Shown here: in pieces, positions 1 to 12,543 of the stretch
How the letters are laid out: each line of letters begins with the position of its first letter
How positions within the stretch are numbered: the first letter of the stretch is position 1
From: Amorphophallus konjac
Taxonomy: Eukaryota > Streptophyta > Magnoliopsida > Alismatales > Araceae
Direction: 5' to 3'
NCBI GenBank assembly: GCA_022559845.1
Contig: CM040125.1
Coordinates: forward strand, 328,917,829 to 328,981,828
Length of the DNA stretch: 64,000 nucleotides
Made by a program: the position numbers and the translations under genes
Notes under the pieces: generated by a model
Seen by the model: only the letters and a program-made list of their open reading frames with translations
Database searches by the model: none
What the model was told of the DNA's origin: nothing

Positions 1-765
1 AAATGTGCATATGAGACGCTGAATAAGACAATTCACTGTATAGACTTAGCCTAAGACAATGCATGAGACGGACGGTGTATAGACTTGCGTTACGGAAGCA
101 ATGTATAGACTTGAGATGCACTAAGACGATGACTGTTCAGACTTTGGCAATGTGCAGACTTAGGACAGCAGCTAAGCATGTGTGTATTATGTGAGAGTGT
201 ATACACTTGAAAGCAACATATAGCCAAGTATGAACAACGTGAGAGTGTATACACTTCAAACTATTGAACACAAGAACAATGTATATACTTCATGAACAGA
301 CGATGTACTTACTTGGAATTGATGCATGCTGTGCAATGTACATACTTGAAATCATGCAGGCTGATGTGCAGACTTCAGTTGAACCCAACCGAAGAGTGTA
401 TACACGACACTTATCTGGGGGGTCGACCCATCTAGAAAGGGGTCGGCCCACACTATGCTGACTGTGATGTATGAATGCTTTATGCAGCAGATAACATGGC
501 TACATCAAATATGCAATGCAAATGCTTTATGATCTGATAAACTAACAGAACAGCAATGCAATGCTTTGATAAACAGGCTGAACATCAGAATGACTGAACA
601 TATGAAGATGACTTATTTCAGGAGGATGACTCACAGTAGCTCACATCAAACACCAATCATCAAAACCAAATCAATCATCAAAACAGAACATCAATGCATG
701 GTGACTCACAGTGTATGACTCACATCAAAACCAATCATCAAAACCATAGAGGCACAACCGCAACA
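1..765 (-). repeat. 3' LTR of A, U3 end only (cut by window)
   Basis: Direct repeat of 8475-9239. It ends in plus orientation with GGCACAACCGCAACA, giving the LTR terminus TGTTG on the minus strand, and is followed at once by a polypurine tract. It holds part of the U3 word array (TGTATAGACTT type) and the word GGGTCGACCC near 415. Confidence 0.85.
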
Positions 766-3185
766 ATCTCCCCCTTTTTGATGATGGCAACTCTACACAG
801 TGAGTCAATCTGATGGTGAGTCAATCTGATGACTCAAACTATTCTCCCCCTTTGACTTCATCAAAAAGAAAATAGTTTGAGAAATTATAGCATGTATAAA
901 AATTCAGACAATTTCTCCCCCTTTAGGAGTTTCAGCAAAAACATGAGTTAGAGATGATCAAAATGAACCTGCATGCACTTATTGAATGATATTCTCCCTC
1001 TTTGGCAAACAATCTCCCCCTTTGGTATAATCAAAATGAACCATGGGAAGGGGTGAATGCAGATGCAGATACCAGAATGCAAGAACATAATTCTCCCCCT
1101 TTAAGAGTTTCTATGCACCATGATGCATATGACATGAAAGCTCCCCCTGAATAGATGCCAATTGATATGCATGTGTTGCATGACTCCAAATTGATATTGT
1201 TGAGAAAGAGACCACAGAGGCAGTTCAGGTCAATGAATTAAGGACAGTGAGCAGAAAGGGTTCAAATAAGCAGATTTACAAATAAGCTCCAAACAGAAAT
1301 AATTCAACAAGATTTTCAAGGAGATATCAATCTCATAAATCCAAAACATAATTTTTCAAAGTCTTCCATTATAGGGGCTTATGAATGAGCTTTTTGAACA
1401 GCATGGTTTAAACATGATGTATGCAGAGTTTATCAATAAAATTCTATATTGATATCTAAAACCATGTTTTAATAAAAATGAACCAAGCCCTCATATTTAT
1501 CTTGATTGTCCTCCCTTTGTCTTACACAATCAAATTTATTGACTTCTTTCAGAATTACATGCACTAGTATTGAGATTAAGCAATTATGAAGTCATATTAT
1601 TTTGTCTAGGGATGTAGCAATTTGATTTTAGCATCAATATTCAAATATTGAGATATGTTCAACAATTTTTCATGCTACAAATTTTACGAGCAGTCTAGTT
1701 CAGTGCACACCTTGTAACTAGAGAATATACCTTGATCAGAGGCCAATATCCTTAAGCACTTAGTGTGACTAACTGTCATGCTATATATGAACAGAGATAG
1801 CATTTACACATCATGACACACTCCAAATCATTTCTTGATGAGTGAGTTGTATTTCTCAGTGTGCATGTCATTGCTCTACCTAAATTTTAATGAATTCTTA
1901 ATCAGAGTTAACTATGGTACCTCATGACACAGTCCTTTGGACATGTGTTTCTCAGTAACCAAGGTCATTGCTCTGACAGATATTACCCTTTAGACTTTTC
2001 AGAAAAATTCATTTGCTTCAAATCAATAATAGTTTCATGTACTTAATCAGTTGAAGTCATGTATTCAAAAGTGCCGATTTCAGAAGTTTTCAAGACACAG
2101 CATGAAACAGATGGTTAATGTTTATTAAACATGCTTCAGATATTTTTAAGAGATTTTAAAGTCAACCCTTGAGTACATTAAATTTAAACCACCTGAGTTA
2201 TTTCAGATATTCATAAAAACGTATAATAGAAGATTTCTAGTTCAAAATTTTCAGATTTATGATCGAGATAGCCCATTGAAATCTTCATGAAGGACTGATG
2301 GAATTCTGAACCCAAATGATACCAATTGATAGGAGAAATACCAATTGTTAAGAGAGATTGTGAAGCTCAAAGTTTTCAGAATATGATTAAGGTTTGTCAA
2401 CAAAATCAGTAAGAAAGGATATGCAATGAGTTCTGACACATGTATGCATTTGACAACCTATATGCAATGCATTGACTCCCCCTCACAATATGCATTCAAG
2501 CTCTCTTTTTGGTATTTTCAATGTAAGGAAATGCAATGCACTATATGTATGCAGGGACATGCAAAGACTCAACATTGAATGCTATGCAAGGATATGCAAC
2601 TAACTCCCCCTGAAAACATGCAATGTTTGCACTGAAAACTGAACATATGATACCAAATGATTCATGCACATTCAGACTGTCCTAACCAGTAAGGTGACCC
2701 ATGGTACTAGGCGGAGCACTTGATCTAAAAGACCACCTCACACATAGTAAGAACCTCCAGACAGACCTCCCTGCGTTTTGGTACCTTACCATTTATATAC
2801 CATTGAGGTCATGCATGATTATTCAACATGCAGTCCTATATGCAATTCAGAATTTCAGTGAGCTATTGCAACACACAAATTTCAAGTCACACTCATAAGC
2901 AGTTCAGATTTTTCAGAAAATTCAAAATGCAATTTGTTTTCAGAGTTTATGCATAACACAATTATCAAGCAATTGTAATTAGCCTATGTATGCATCAGAT
3001 ACAGACAACCCTTTTTAATCTGATATTTGCACAGAACTCTCAGCAAATGCATGATCAGAAAATAATGCACATGGCAAATGATGAATGAAAATGCAAAAAC
3101 AGATTTAACTTGCTATGCATTAAAACTAAAAACAAGAAGAGCAGGAAGTTTACCTGAAAAGTTCAGTATTGGGTTTTCTTTTTGA
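766..3185 (-). other. Noncoding 3' internal region of A with repeated polypurine tracts
   Basis: A 2.4-kb stretch with no long ORF. The polypurine tract next to the LTR (CTCCCCC on plus, 767-774) recurs at about 843, 914, 993 (one mismatch), 1013, 1092, 1141, 2476 and 2604. Iterated polypurine tracts upstream of the 3' LTR are a described Sirevirus feature. Near 2701-2803 lies a block bounded by ATGGTA and TACCAT that resembles a block in the LTRs of B. Short ORFs here look accidental. Confidence 0.7.
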
Positions 3186-3228
3186 GTGCCTTGGATCATT
3201 ACCCCTTTTTATTCCAGTCCCAAGGCAC
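3186..3228 (-). other. Post-gag inverted repeat of A
   Basis: GTGCCTTGG (3186-3194) and CCAAGGCAC (3220-3228) are perfect 9-bp complements around a 25-base loop. They lie 15 bases past the gag stop on the coding (minus) strand. Similar repeats occupy the same place in B and E. The sequence GCAGGTGTG just upstream on the minus strand looks like a 3' splice site, but splicing is not shown. Confidence 0.7.
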
Positions 3229-3243
3229 ACCTGCATAGCAATG

Positions 3244-4914
3244 TTATTTTGCACAAACAGGTACCCAAGAAGTCTTGGCTCCTGACAAAACAGTATTACT
3301 CCTAGCAGGTTTTCTCAGCACATTTCTAGGAGCAATTTTCAGATTTGATTTATGCACATTCTTGTTAGCATGAATTCTATGTGCATATGCATGAGATTTC
3401 TTGTTAACAGAATAAAAATTCTGTTTGCCAAAACCAGTTTGGTTTTGATATCTTGCCAGCCAATAGGTTGCAGCCCTGTGACCTGGCTTCCCACAATGAT
3501 GGCATGTAAATTTCGCAACATGGAATTTAGCAGAGTTATTCTGAACATGCCAACAATCTCCAGCTCTGTGGCCTGGCTTCCCACAGTGATAGCATGCAGG
3601 AGACTTTCTGTTAATGGCAGGGAATTTAACAGTTTTAGAATTTAATTTTCTACCCTGAGCATGCCAACAGTGGGCTGCAATGTGGCCCATCTTGCCACAG
3701 TGAAAGCATGAATTAGAACTTTTCTTACCAGTATTCAGCCAGCATTCAAATCTCTTATGACCCAATTTTCCACAATTAAAGCATGTCATATGCTGGTTTA
3801 TTGGAACAGACTTGTTCTTGTTAAGAGCATGATCGTTTGCATGAAATTTATTCTTATCACTAACAAACCAGCATTGTGAAATTTTGTGTCCTAGTTTACC
3901 ACAATGAAAACACTCAACTTTCCTTTTCTGAGATGAAAGATTTTTATCATGATATCTCCTAGCATTCTTATCATTCTTCTCCATCAACTTACACTCATGC
4001 ATCAAATGTCCAACTTTATGACAGTAATGACAGATAATCTTCTTTTTAGATGCATGTGAGTGTGTGTGAGGACTGTCATCAGCAAACACTGATGGACCCA
4101 TTTTCTTTATTTTCTGTTTTCCAATCATTTTCTGATTTTTATCATATTTTTCTGTTTTCTTAGCCTTATACTGAGGTGAAGATGAAGTGGAAGGCTTTTC
4201 CTGTTCAGAAGATTTAACAAAAATAGTTTTCAAATTGGATCCATCGACCTTCCTCATGACTGGACTGTAGGCCAGTCCTTCTTTCTTAAAATTATCCTTT
4301 GCTCCCAACATTTTCTGAGTAATGGGCTGTTTGTCTTTAGAGGTGGTGGCTATATCTGAACCACTTACAAAAGATGTCATAACTTTGTTCTGAAGTTCCT
4401 TCTTGTTTATCTTATTGTAGCCCAGCCCTTCCTTCCTAGGGTTGATTTTTATACCTAGTAGCTTGTCTAGGTTTTTCTGCCCATCAACAAATTTAGACAA
4501 GGAAACTTTCAAATCATGAATTTCATTTTCAAGAGATGCAATGTGTATTTCATAACTAGCGATCTCTTGTTCACTACAATTGACAGCTTCATTCAAAACC
4601 TTGTTAGCTGTTTTGTATTCTTCAATTTCCTTTCTCAGCTCATCTACCTCTTCAGTCTCGTTTGTACAGATGACTTTCCCTTTCTCCAAAGTAAGAAGTC
4701 TTTCAGATATTGAAGAGTTCAGCAATTTTAACTTCTCATTTTCTTCCTTAAGCTTGTCATTCTGAATTAACTCATTTATTAGAGTCTGATCTTCTGAGTT
4801 AACCATGCTTTCTCTCCTAGCTTCAAACTCCTTCAATTCCTTTTGTTGGTTTTCAAACTCTTTCTGTAATTCTATGTTTATAGATTTTATGGCATTAAAA
4901 TTTTCAACCAGCAA
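3244..4914 (-). pseudogene. gag of A, C-terminal part: coiled coil plus zinc-knuckle array
   Basis: A 556-residue open frame. Residues 1 to about 150 are heptad-like and rich in Glu, Lys and Leu (coiled coil). A Lys/Ser-rich linker follows, then six CCHC knuckles (C-x2-C-x4-H-x4-C) at about residues 293, 333, 380, 405, 445 and 475. The first five are intact; the sixth (CHHCGKPGHRAATYW) has Tyr in place of the last Cys. The frame ends with GAKTSWVPVCAK and a stop. In autonomous Sireviruses a GPK-x-WVPK-like motif marks the gag/protease boundary; here no protease follows. Knuckles of this kind bind the genomic RNA during packaging. The frame begins inside the coiled coil, so its first Met is not a real start: it is the continuation of the piece at 5000-5725 after a stop and a frameshift in 4915-4999. 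Confidence 0.8.
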
Positions 4915-4999
4915 ATCATTCTCTCGTTTAAGTTTCTCTAATTGTTCTTCATTTTCTTTAAAATTTTTTTGAGAGAGTCTTTCTCATTTTTCAGCTTGT

Positions 5000-5725
5000 T
5001 TAAGTCGATTTAACACATTCAAGTTCTTTCAGTAAATCCTTACTCTGAATAGAATCATGACTAGCTAGGCTAAGCTTCTTTTCAAGTTTAGAGATTTCCT
5101 TTACATGATCTTGATCTTCAATTTTCAGCAATGAAATTTGTTTCTTCAACATTTGAATATCAGACATAAAAGCATCATGAACATTTTTCAGTTCAGCACA
5201 GTTTTTACATGGAGAATTGAAACTGTCTGACCTACTATTCTTCTTCAATTTTTTGTATTGTTCTCTTAACTGTTCATGAGACTCTAATAATTCAGCATAT
5301 GAATTCTCCCAATCATCCAAGGTATAGTTCTCAAAAGGGTTTACCTCCTCATCATTATCGTCTTCACTTTGATTGCTGCCTTGATCGCTGCCACCTTGAT
5401 TACTTCTGTTGGCCATCATGCAGCTCGTTTGATTTCCTTTCCCGGCTCTCTTCATCATCTCCAACATATCCCTTGCAGATCTACAATCAAGGAAACATGA
5501 GTGAAAGGCTTTGTCAGTGGCTGCTTTCATCAGATTTATAGCTGTCTGATTCTCCTCATACATTGATTCGTGACTGTCAGTCCATTTGGACCTTTTCTTT
5601 GGTAATTTATGAGGACCATGTGAAATCACTTTCCACAGGTCTGGATCAACAGATTTAACATAAGCACGTAAAGCACTGTGCCACTGGTTGAAATCAGAAC
5701 CACTAAAGACGGGTGGACAAGCCAT
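5000..5725 (-). pseudogene. gag of A, N-terminal part
   Basis: A 241-residue frame starting 116 bases downstream of the primer site. Residues 1-60 (PPVFSGSDFNQWHSALRAYV and on) match the N-terminal module of plant Copia gags (DUF4219-like). An acidic stretch follows at about 110-130 (DDNDEEVNPFENYTLDDWEN), then coiled coil to the end. Compared with the gag of B, the central UBN2-type core (about 130 residues) and the first zinc knuckle are missing: the sequence passes from CRSARDMLEMMKRAGKGN straight to the acidic region. A TGA at 5000-5002 ends the frame; the coiled coil resumes in another frame at about 4975 and continues in 3244-4914. Without the core domain it may not have assembled alone. 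Confidence 0.75.
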
Positions 5726-5841
5726 TGAAACAGATAGCAGATAGATTCAATGCAACAGGAATATTGATGCACTAAAAATAAATTAGCACCGAAGACTGCA
5801 AGATCGGATCTGCAGGTCGCTGGACCTTCTAAGCAGACACT

Positions 5842-5853
5842 GCTCTGATACCA
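5842..5853 (-). other. Primer binding site of A
   Basis: TGGTATCAGAGC on the minus strand, complementary to the 3' end of plant initiator tRNA-Met, two bases from the LTR edge at 5856. It fixes the element's orientation and the inner end of the 5' LTR. Confidence 0.9.
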
Positions 5854-6701
5854 ACTGTTAGGGTGCTAGGCCCGGATACAGAGGGGGGGGTGAATGTATC
5901 CCTTTATGAATAATGGCCAAATAAAAACTTGGATGCTAGAGATAGACACAGAATAGAACCAATTCGATTCAACTCAAATACAAACACTTGGAGCGCGCCT
6001 ATTCAAGCATCTAGCGGAAGCAAAGTAAACAATCAGACCACTACACAAGAGATTTTTAGGTGGTTCGGTTCACAGACCTACATCCACCCCTCACTCCCAA
6101 CCGGAGTGAGGCTTCCACTAGCACAAGCTAGAAACCTGCAGACTCAGTCTGCGAACAAGGTGCTGCCACACAGCTTGACCAGGGGAACAACCTCCCCTCT
6201 TCCTCCCAACCGGAGGGACACCCCAAGTGACTCCCAGCCACATGGAAACTAGAGGTCGAAGACCTCTCTTCCTCCAGACCAGGAGGGACCCCTGGACTTG
6301 CAACCCACAAGCCCAGTACTGGAGATCAGATCTCCCTTCTCCTGAGTCCACAGGAGGAACCCGACCTCAGTCCAGAGGATCGGAAGTACAAAGGTAATCA
6401 GAAAACAAAGGAAAGCAATAAACGAAAATAACACAGCAATCAAAAGGCTGTAAAAGATGAAAACACAGATGTGGCTCTCAACGGAGCTGACTGGCCTGGA
6501 TCTGATCCACGGTCCAGTAGGAACTAGTCTTCAGATGAAGCTTCTTTCTTTCTCTTCCTTTTTCTTCTCTACTTCCTTCTCTCACTCGCGAGCTCTCTCT
6601 CTTTCTCTTTTTACTTCTACTACTTCTCTCACTCTGCCACTCTTCTTTTTCTTCTTCTTCTCTACTCACTGGATCGAGAATACTCTGCTGCTCTCAGACT
6701 A

Positions 6702-8885
6702 GATGTATAGACTTTTCTCCTTTTCTTTCGATCAGTCTTCTTTAGTGGAAGAAGGCTCGTATATATAGCAGCAGCAGCAGCAGCCCCTGGGCGAGTGGCT
6801 TCCACGTTTTCTCGCCCAAGGAATTCGCCAGATCCGAGGCAGCTTCATCCAGGTGTTAGCATCTGCATACCTCGTCCTCCTGGGATCACGAGCCAGGTCA
6901 TCAATCTCGGTAAGAATCCTTGTGAGGACGAATGCATTATCAGAACAGGAGAGTGTGTAGACTTAGGCCTTCTGTTCAAGATAAAAACCAATGTACAGAC
7001 TTCATGCTGTACAGACTTGATGTTGATCAAAAGACCTTTGGACATCAGCCCAAGGCGTCAACGCTTCCAACGTGCAGCGTCGCCTTAGCTCCTCAAGCGA
7101 GATGCTCACGCCCTTGCCAACTGGCCAATGCGTCAACGCATCCAGTGTCAGCGTCGACGCAGTGAACAAGACAGGTGATGAACAATGCATGCACTAGCTT
7201 TACCAATTTGTAGACTTCACAAAGCTCAGCCACTGTATAGACTTCACGAAGCTCAACCAGTGTATAGACTTCAATGCAGAAACCAAGGCTGTATGGACTT
7301 CAGACTTGGACGTATGACCTGTGAGCGATGTATACACTTGGCCCTTGAAGGATGTACAGACTAGAAGGAATGAAGCCCACGATGTATAGACTTGAAGATT
7401 GAAGGCGATGTACAAACTTTGATGTAAGACGCAGAATGAGACGCTGAAGTCTGTATAGAGTTTGATGACTGAAGCATGAACAGTACGCCAACGTATGGAC
7501 TTGGCCAAAGCGTGGGGAAAGCCCCCAATGTGTAGACTTCCAATGTGAATGAAACGCTGTACAGACTTGCTCAAACAGTCCGATGTATGGACTTGGAATT
7601 CCAACAGAAGGATGTATAGACTTTATGAGAATGCAGCAGCTAGTGTATAGACTTGCAGTCTTGTACAGACTAGCCAGTGTAAAGACTAGACGAGCATGCA
7701 GCACACAATGTGCAGACTTCGTGCAGTGTATGGACTTCATGCAATGCAAAGCAGACCAAAGTACAGACTTCCTAGATGCTTCAAGACCATGCACATCAAA
7801 TGTCTAGACATCACAAGGTGAACGGCTGTACATACTTCCTATGTGAAGACAGCTGCTGTACAGACTTGTTGAAGTGTGAAGGAGTTGAGTGTATAGACTT
7901 CACGATGTGAAGACTTGTCAAGGATAGCAGGCCGATGTACAGACTTGAGCGAATCAAGATCTGTAGAGACTTGAAGATCATTCAGCGACCAATGTATAGA
8001 CTTTCCAATGGAACGGCTGTACAGACTTGAAATAATGGAAGACAGCGAGTGTATAGACTTTGAAGTGCAACGTAGGTAAAGGCTTCCAATGCATAGACTT
8101 TGAAGTTCACTGAATGATGTTCAGACTTTGTTCCACCAACCAGTGTATTGACTTTGCAAGCGTGAGACGCTGGATAAGACGGTGGATGTACAGACTTTAG
8201 GTGAAGGCATGAAACAATCTCTAAGACGATGAAGTATGTATAGACTCTGCAGTGAATGGATGCTCAGTGAGACGCAAGTTGAGACGATGCAGTGTACAGA
8301 CTTCATGTAATGCATGCAGACGTTTGAACAATAGAATGTGTAGACTTTGCCATGAGACGCTGAACAAGACGCTCCAATGAATAGACTAGCTGGATGCACT
8401 GTAGACAATGTATAGACTTTGAAGGCTAACAGGCGTCCTCAGTGTACAGACTTGGGCTGTACAGACTTTGACTCAAATGTGCATATGAGACGCTGAATAA
8501 GACAATTCACTGTATAGACTTAGCCTAAGACAATGCATGAGACGGACGGTGTATAGACTTGCGTTACTGTAGCAATGTATAGACTTGAGATGCACTAAGA
8601 CGATGACTGTTCAGACTTTGACAATGTGCAGACTTAGGACAGCAGCTAAGCATGTGTGTATTATGTGAGAGTGTATACACTTGAAAGCAACATATAGCCA
8701 AGTATGAACAACGTGAGAGTGTATACACTTCAAACTGTTGAACACAAGAACAATGTATATACTTCATGAACAGACGATGTACTTACTTGGAATTGATGCA
8801 TGCTGTGCAATGTACATACTTGAAATCATGCAGGCTGATGTGCAGACTTCAGTTGAACCCAACCGAAGAGTGTATACACTACACT
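6702..8885 (-). promoter_or_regulatory. U3 word array of A (TGTATAGACTT type)
   Basis: More than 50 copies by eye of an 11-base word, mostly TGTATAGACTT or TGTACAGACTT, with variants TGTGCAGACTT, TGTATGGACTT and TGTATACACTT. They are spaced irregularly, about 15-50 bases apart, by unrelated sequence. All but the first lie upstream of the TATA box. They are in one orientation, which argues against simple tandem duplication. The function is unknown; binding sites for a transcription factor, or small-RNA targets, are possible. Confidence 0.7.
6760..6767 (-). promoter_or_regulatory. LTR TATA box of A
   Basis: TATATATA, read on minus as CTATATATACGAG. It is well placed between the word array (U3) and the conserved leader of the LTR. 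The start of transcription is not shown. Confidence 0.55.
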
Positions 8886-9306
8886 TATCTGGGGGGTCGA
8901 CCCATCTAGAAAGGGGTCGGCCCACACTATGCTGACTATGATGTATGAATGCTTTATGGAACAGATAACATGGCTACATCAAATATGCAATGCAAATGCT
9001 TTATGATCTGATAAACTAACAGAACAGCAATGCAATGCTTTGATAAACAGGCTGAACATCAGAATGACTGAACATATGAAGATGACTTATTTCAGCAGGA
9101 TGACTCACAGTAGCTCACATCAAACACCAATCATCAAAACCAAATCAATCATTAAAATAGAACATCAATGCATGGTGACTCATAGTGTGTGACTCACATC
9201 AAAACCAATCATCAAAACCACAGAGGCACAACCACAACATACCCATGCTCATAGTTTGGGGATAGACCTAACCTTGGACTTGGGTTTCCTAGGACTTGAA
9301 ATCCTA

Positions 9307-9319
9307 GGCTCTGATACCA
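9307..9319 (-). other. Primer binding site of D
   Basis: TGGTATCAGAGCC on minus (initiator tRNA-Met type), 8 bases from the LTR start TGTCACGCCCCGAG at 9328. Confidence 0.8.
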
Positions 9320-10905
9320 CAAAAAACTGTCACGCCCCGAGCGCGGAAGGAACCCAGGGAGAGCGTGACGAGTTTATATCTATCATGTCAATCAGAGTAA
9401 GTAGAATTTCGACATCAAAACGGAGTGCACAATAAGATGAGAATTTTAAAACATAACCAAAAACTGATACCATTGATAACAACTAAATCCATTAAACAAA
9501 GTCACATACTCCAAGACTTAACATCACTAATCAGGCCCACAAGCCTTTGAATGTTACAAATTTTGAAATAACAAAAGTTCTGACGACAAGACTCCATGAA
9601 CTAAAGACGACTTGACACGATAAGGTGTAGTAGCATGACGCTTGCAGATTCTACGCTCATCACTCTTGCTCATGCCCATCCGAGTCCGAGTCAGGGTCCG
9701 TATTACCTGAAAAGTTTGGGGAAAAGAACTTGGTGAGTGAACGCTCAGTAGGAATTATATCTCAAGAACTAGCAATTGGTTTAAGTAATTACCTCTTCCA
9801 AATGAAAATGCAAGTCTAGCATGCCAATCATGTAAAATAGAATGATACGGAATTGAACATGATAACGAGAGGAAATAACATGTACTGTTGATCCAAGATA
9901 TGGAATTTCAAGTATTTGAATGAGTACCAAGTATATCAATAAAGTTTTTCATGACATGAGATAATGGCTATTAACAAGCAAGTACTTTGCCCATTCCGGG
10001 CCACACAAGTCATGTCAAGTCAATCAAGTCAAGCACGCGAGAGAGAGATAGTGGAGTGTCGTAGATTCAAGCAAGTACTTCGGTGCAATGCCACACTGTG
10101 ATCAATATAACTCCCATGGGCACAAGTACTTTCGGGTGCTCCTCTCAGGACCAGATCGGGCCCTATATGCGCAGACATTGTTACATGTAATATCTAGACA
10201 ACCACTTTAATGATAGCCATGGAATTCTAAGAACAAACTCATGTAGGATATCAAGGTAGATCCGTGGATAGGTTCCATAGAATTCAAGGAAGAACATTAG
10301 ATGGTCAATGATAAAACCAACGAGAACCATGACATGTCGATAACCTGGGTAGAATCGGTACCTTAGCTAGGTAGCCGTGATAACTTGAGTGGATGACTAA
10401 ACCTGCCACCAATCAAGGGACATGAATCAAGCTGAGAGATTGACCCAATCTATAAGGGACTCAATCCAAGACATCGCCTAGTGGAATATCATCATTCCAC
10501 CGGCTAGGTTTATTCTCTCATGGACCAAGATAGCACCATGAGAGGGCCGGTTTAACATAAGACGTGACAATCAAAGGCACAAGGTGTTTAAGGTACAACC
10601 AGCTCAGTCGGCCTTGAGGGAATCCAAGGCTACGAAGAGACTTAAGGAGGTCCCAATGACTAACTTGCTAGTGCGAAGGAACGGAATGTCCAACGGAGGG
10701 CTCGTATGTCACCGAGAGTTGAGGTGTATACATAAACCAATCATGAAACAGGGACTCCATCTACGAACGTGAGATGAGAGTGCCAGAAGACCCGCGGTAT
10801 GGGTCAAAATCGGAAGAAAATGGTGAGAACATGAATGCGTTAATTATAGAATTCATGTCCATCCAATTCTATAATTAACTATAATTAAATAAACTTATAT
10901 TATTT

Positions 10906-12077
<1,172 letters not shown>

Positions 12078-12536
12078 TTTTACTAAAAATTTCAGAACTC
12101 GATAGAACACAACGATAACTACATGCATGATATATATATTTGATTCTTGGCTTTTAACCATGATTAAACTTTGTTTGGGCTACGAAACTTGAGAGAACCT
12201 ACCTTTCTTGAAGATTTGGTGATGAACAGTGAATGGACTTTAAGAACCGATACTCGGTTATGTTACTGCGAACAGAGGATGAAGATCAACTGCAATAGGA
12301 GAAGAAGATGCCGGTCATCCACGGGAGGAAGAAGTGGAAGGAGAGCTTTGCCTCTTCCTCACATTCACAGCCACCAGAAGGAGGTGGAAGAAGAAAGGTA
12401 CGTTTCTGTTTATGCCGGCGATCCGCAGGATGAAGAAAAGGAAGAAGCCTTCAGAGAGGGGGTTCTTCACGTAAATAGCAGCAACAGGGTCCCCTTCAAA
12501 GCCAACAGCAAATGCTACATGCTCCTTGGGGGATTA

Positions 12537-12543
12537 CTTATAG
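12537..12543 (-). promoter_or_regulatory. Candidate TATA box of LTR D
   Basis: Reads CTCTATAAGTAATCCCCC on minus, about 700 bases into the LTR. LTR F (CCTATAAATTGGGGG) and LTR G (ATATAAATTAAACCCCC) have a TATA box next to a G- or C-run at the same distance. Confidence 0.5.

Larger units (their letters stand above)
1..9239 (-). mobile_element. Element A: gag-only Sirevirus-like LTR retrotransposon (3' end outside window)
   Basis: Minus-strand element. Its 3' LTR (1-765) repeats the outer 765 bases of its 5' LTR (8475-9239) at a constant offset of 8474. I count about 15 mismatches by eye, roughly 2%, so the insertion is fairly young. From right to left the order is 5' LTR, Met-type primer site, gag in two broken pieces, an inverted repeat, a noncoding region with repeated polypurine tracts, and the 3' LTR. 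No protease, integrase, RT or RNase H motif is found in the 5.1-kb interior. Multiple polypurine tracts, a coiled-coil gag and zinc knuckles are known Sirevirus traits (Ty1/Copia). It lies in the internal fragment of D. The 5-bp duplication cannot be checked because the left end is missing. Confidence 0.8.
5856..9239 (-). repeat. 5' LTR of A (3384 bp)
   Basis: Starts TGTTAGGGTGCTAGG on plus next to the primer site and ends ACCACAACA. Near its inner end is a block shared with B and E: a G-run followed by TGAATG at about 5880, and AGGTGGTTCGGTTC at about 6057. The TATA box on minus is at 6760-6767, so 5856 to about 6735 is R-U5 and the rest, about 2.5 kb, is U3. Small ORFs in this LTR are not supported as genes. 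Confidence 0.85.

Noticed and set aside
5299..5541. Plus-strand ORFs antisense to the gags of A, B and E
   Set aside because: Shadow frames of the gag coding sequence with no conserved motif.
7200..7794. Repetitive minus-strand frames across LTR A as a repeat protein
   Set aside because: The amino-acid repeats come from the 11-base U3 word. The frames are short, overlap in several phases and lack a start context.
6702..8885. CRISPR-like array
   Set aside because: The repeats are 11 bases and degenerate, spacing is irregular, there are no cas genes, and the DNA is a plant LTR.
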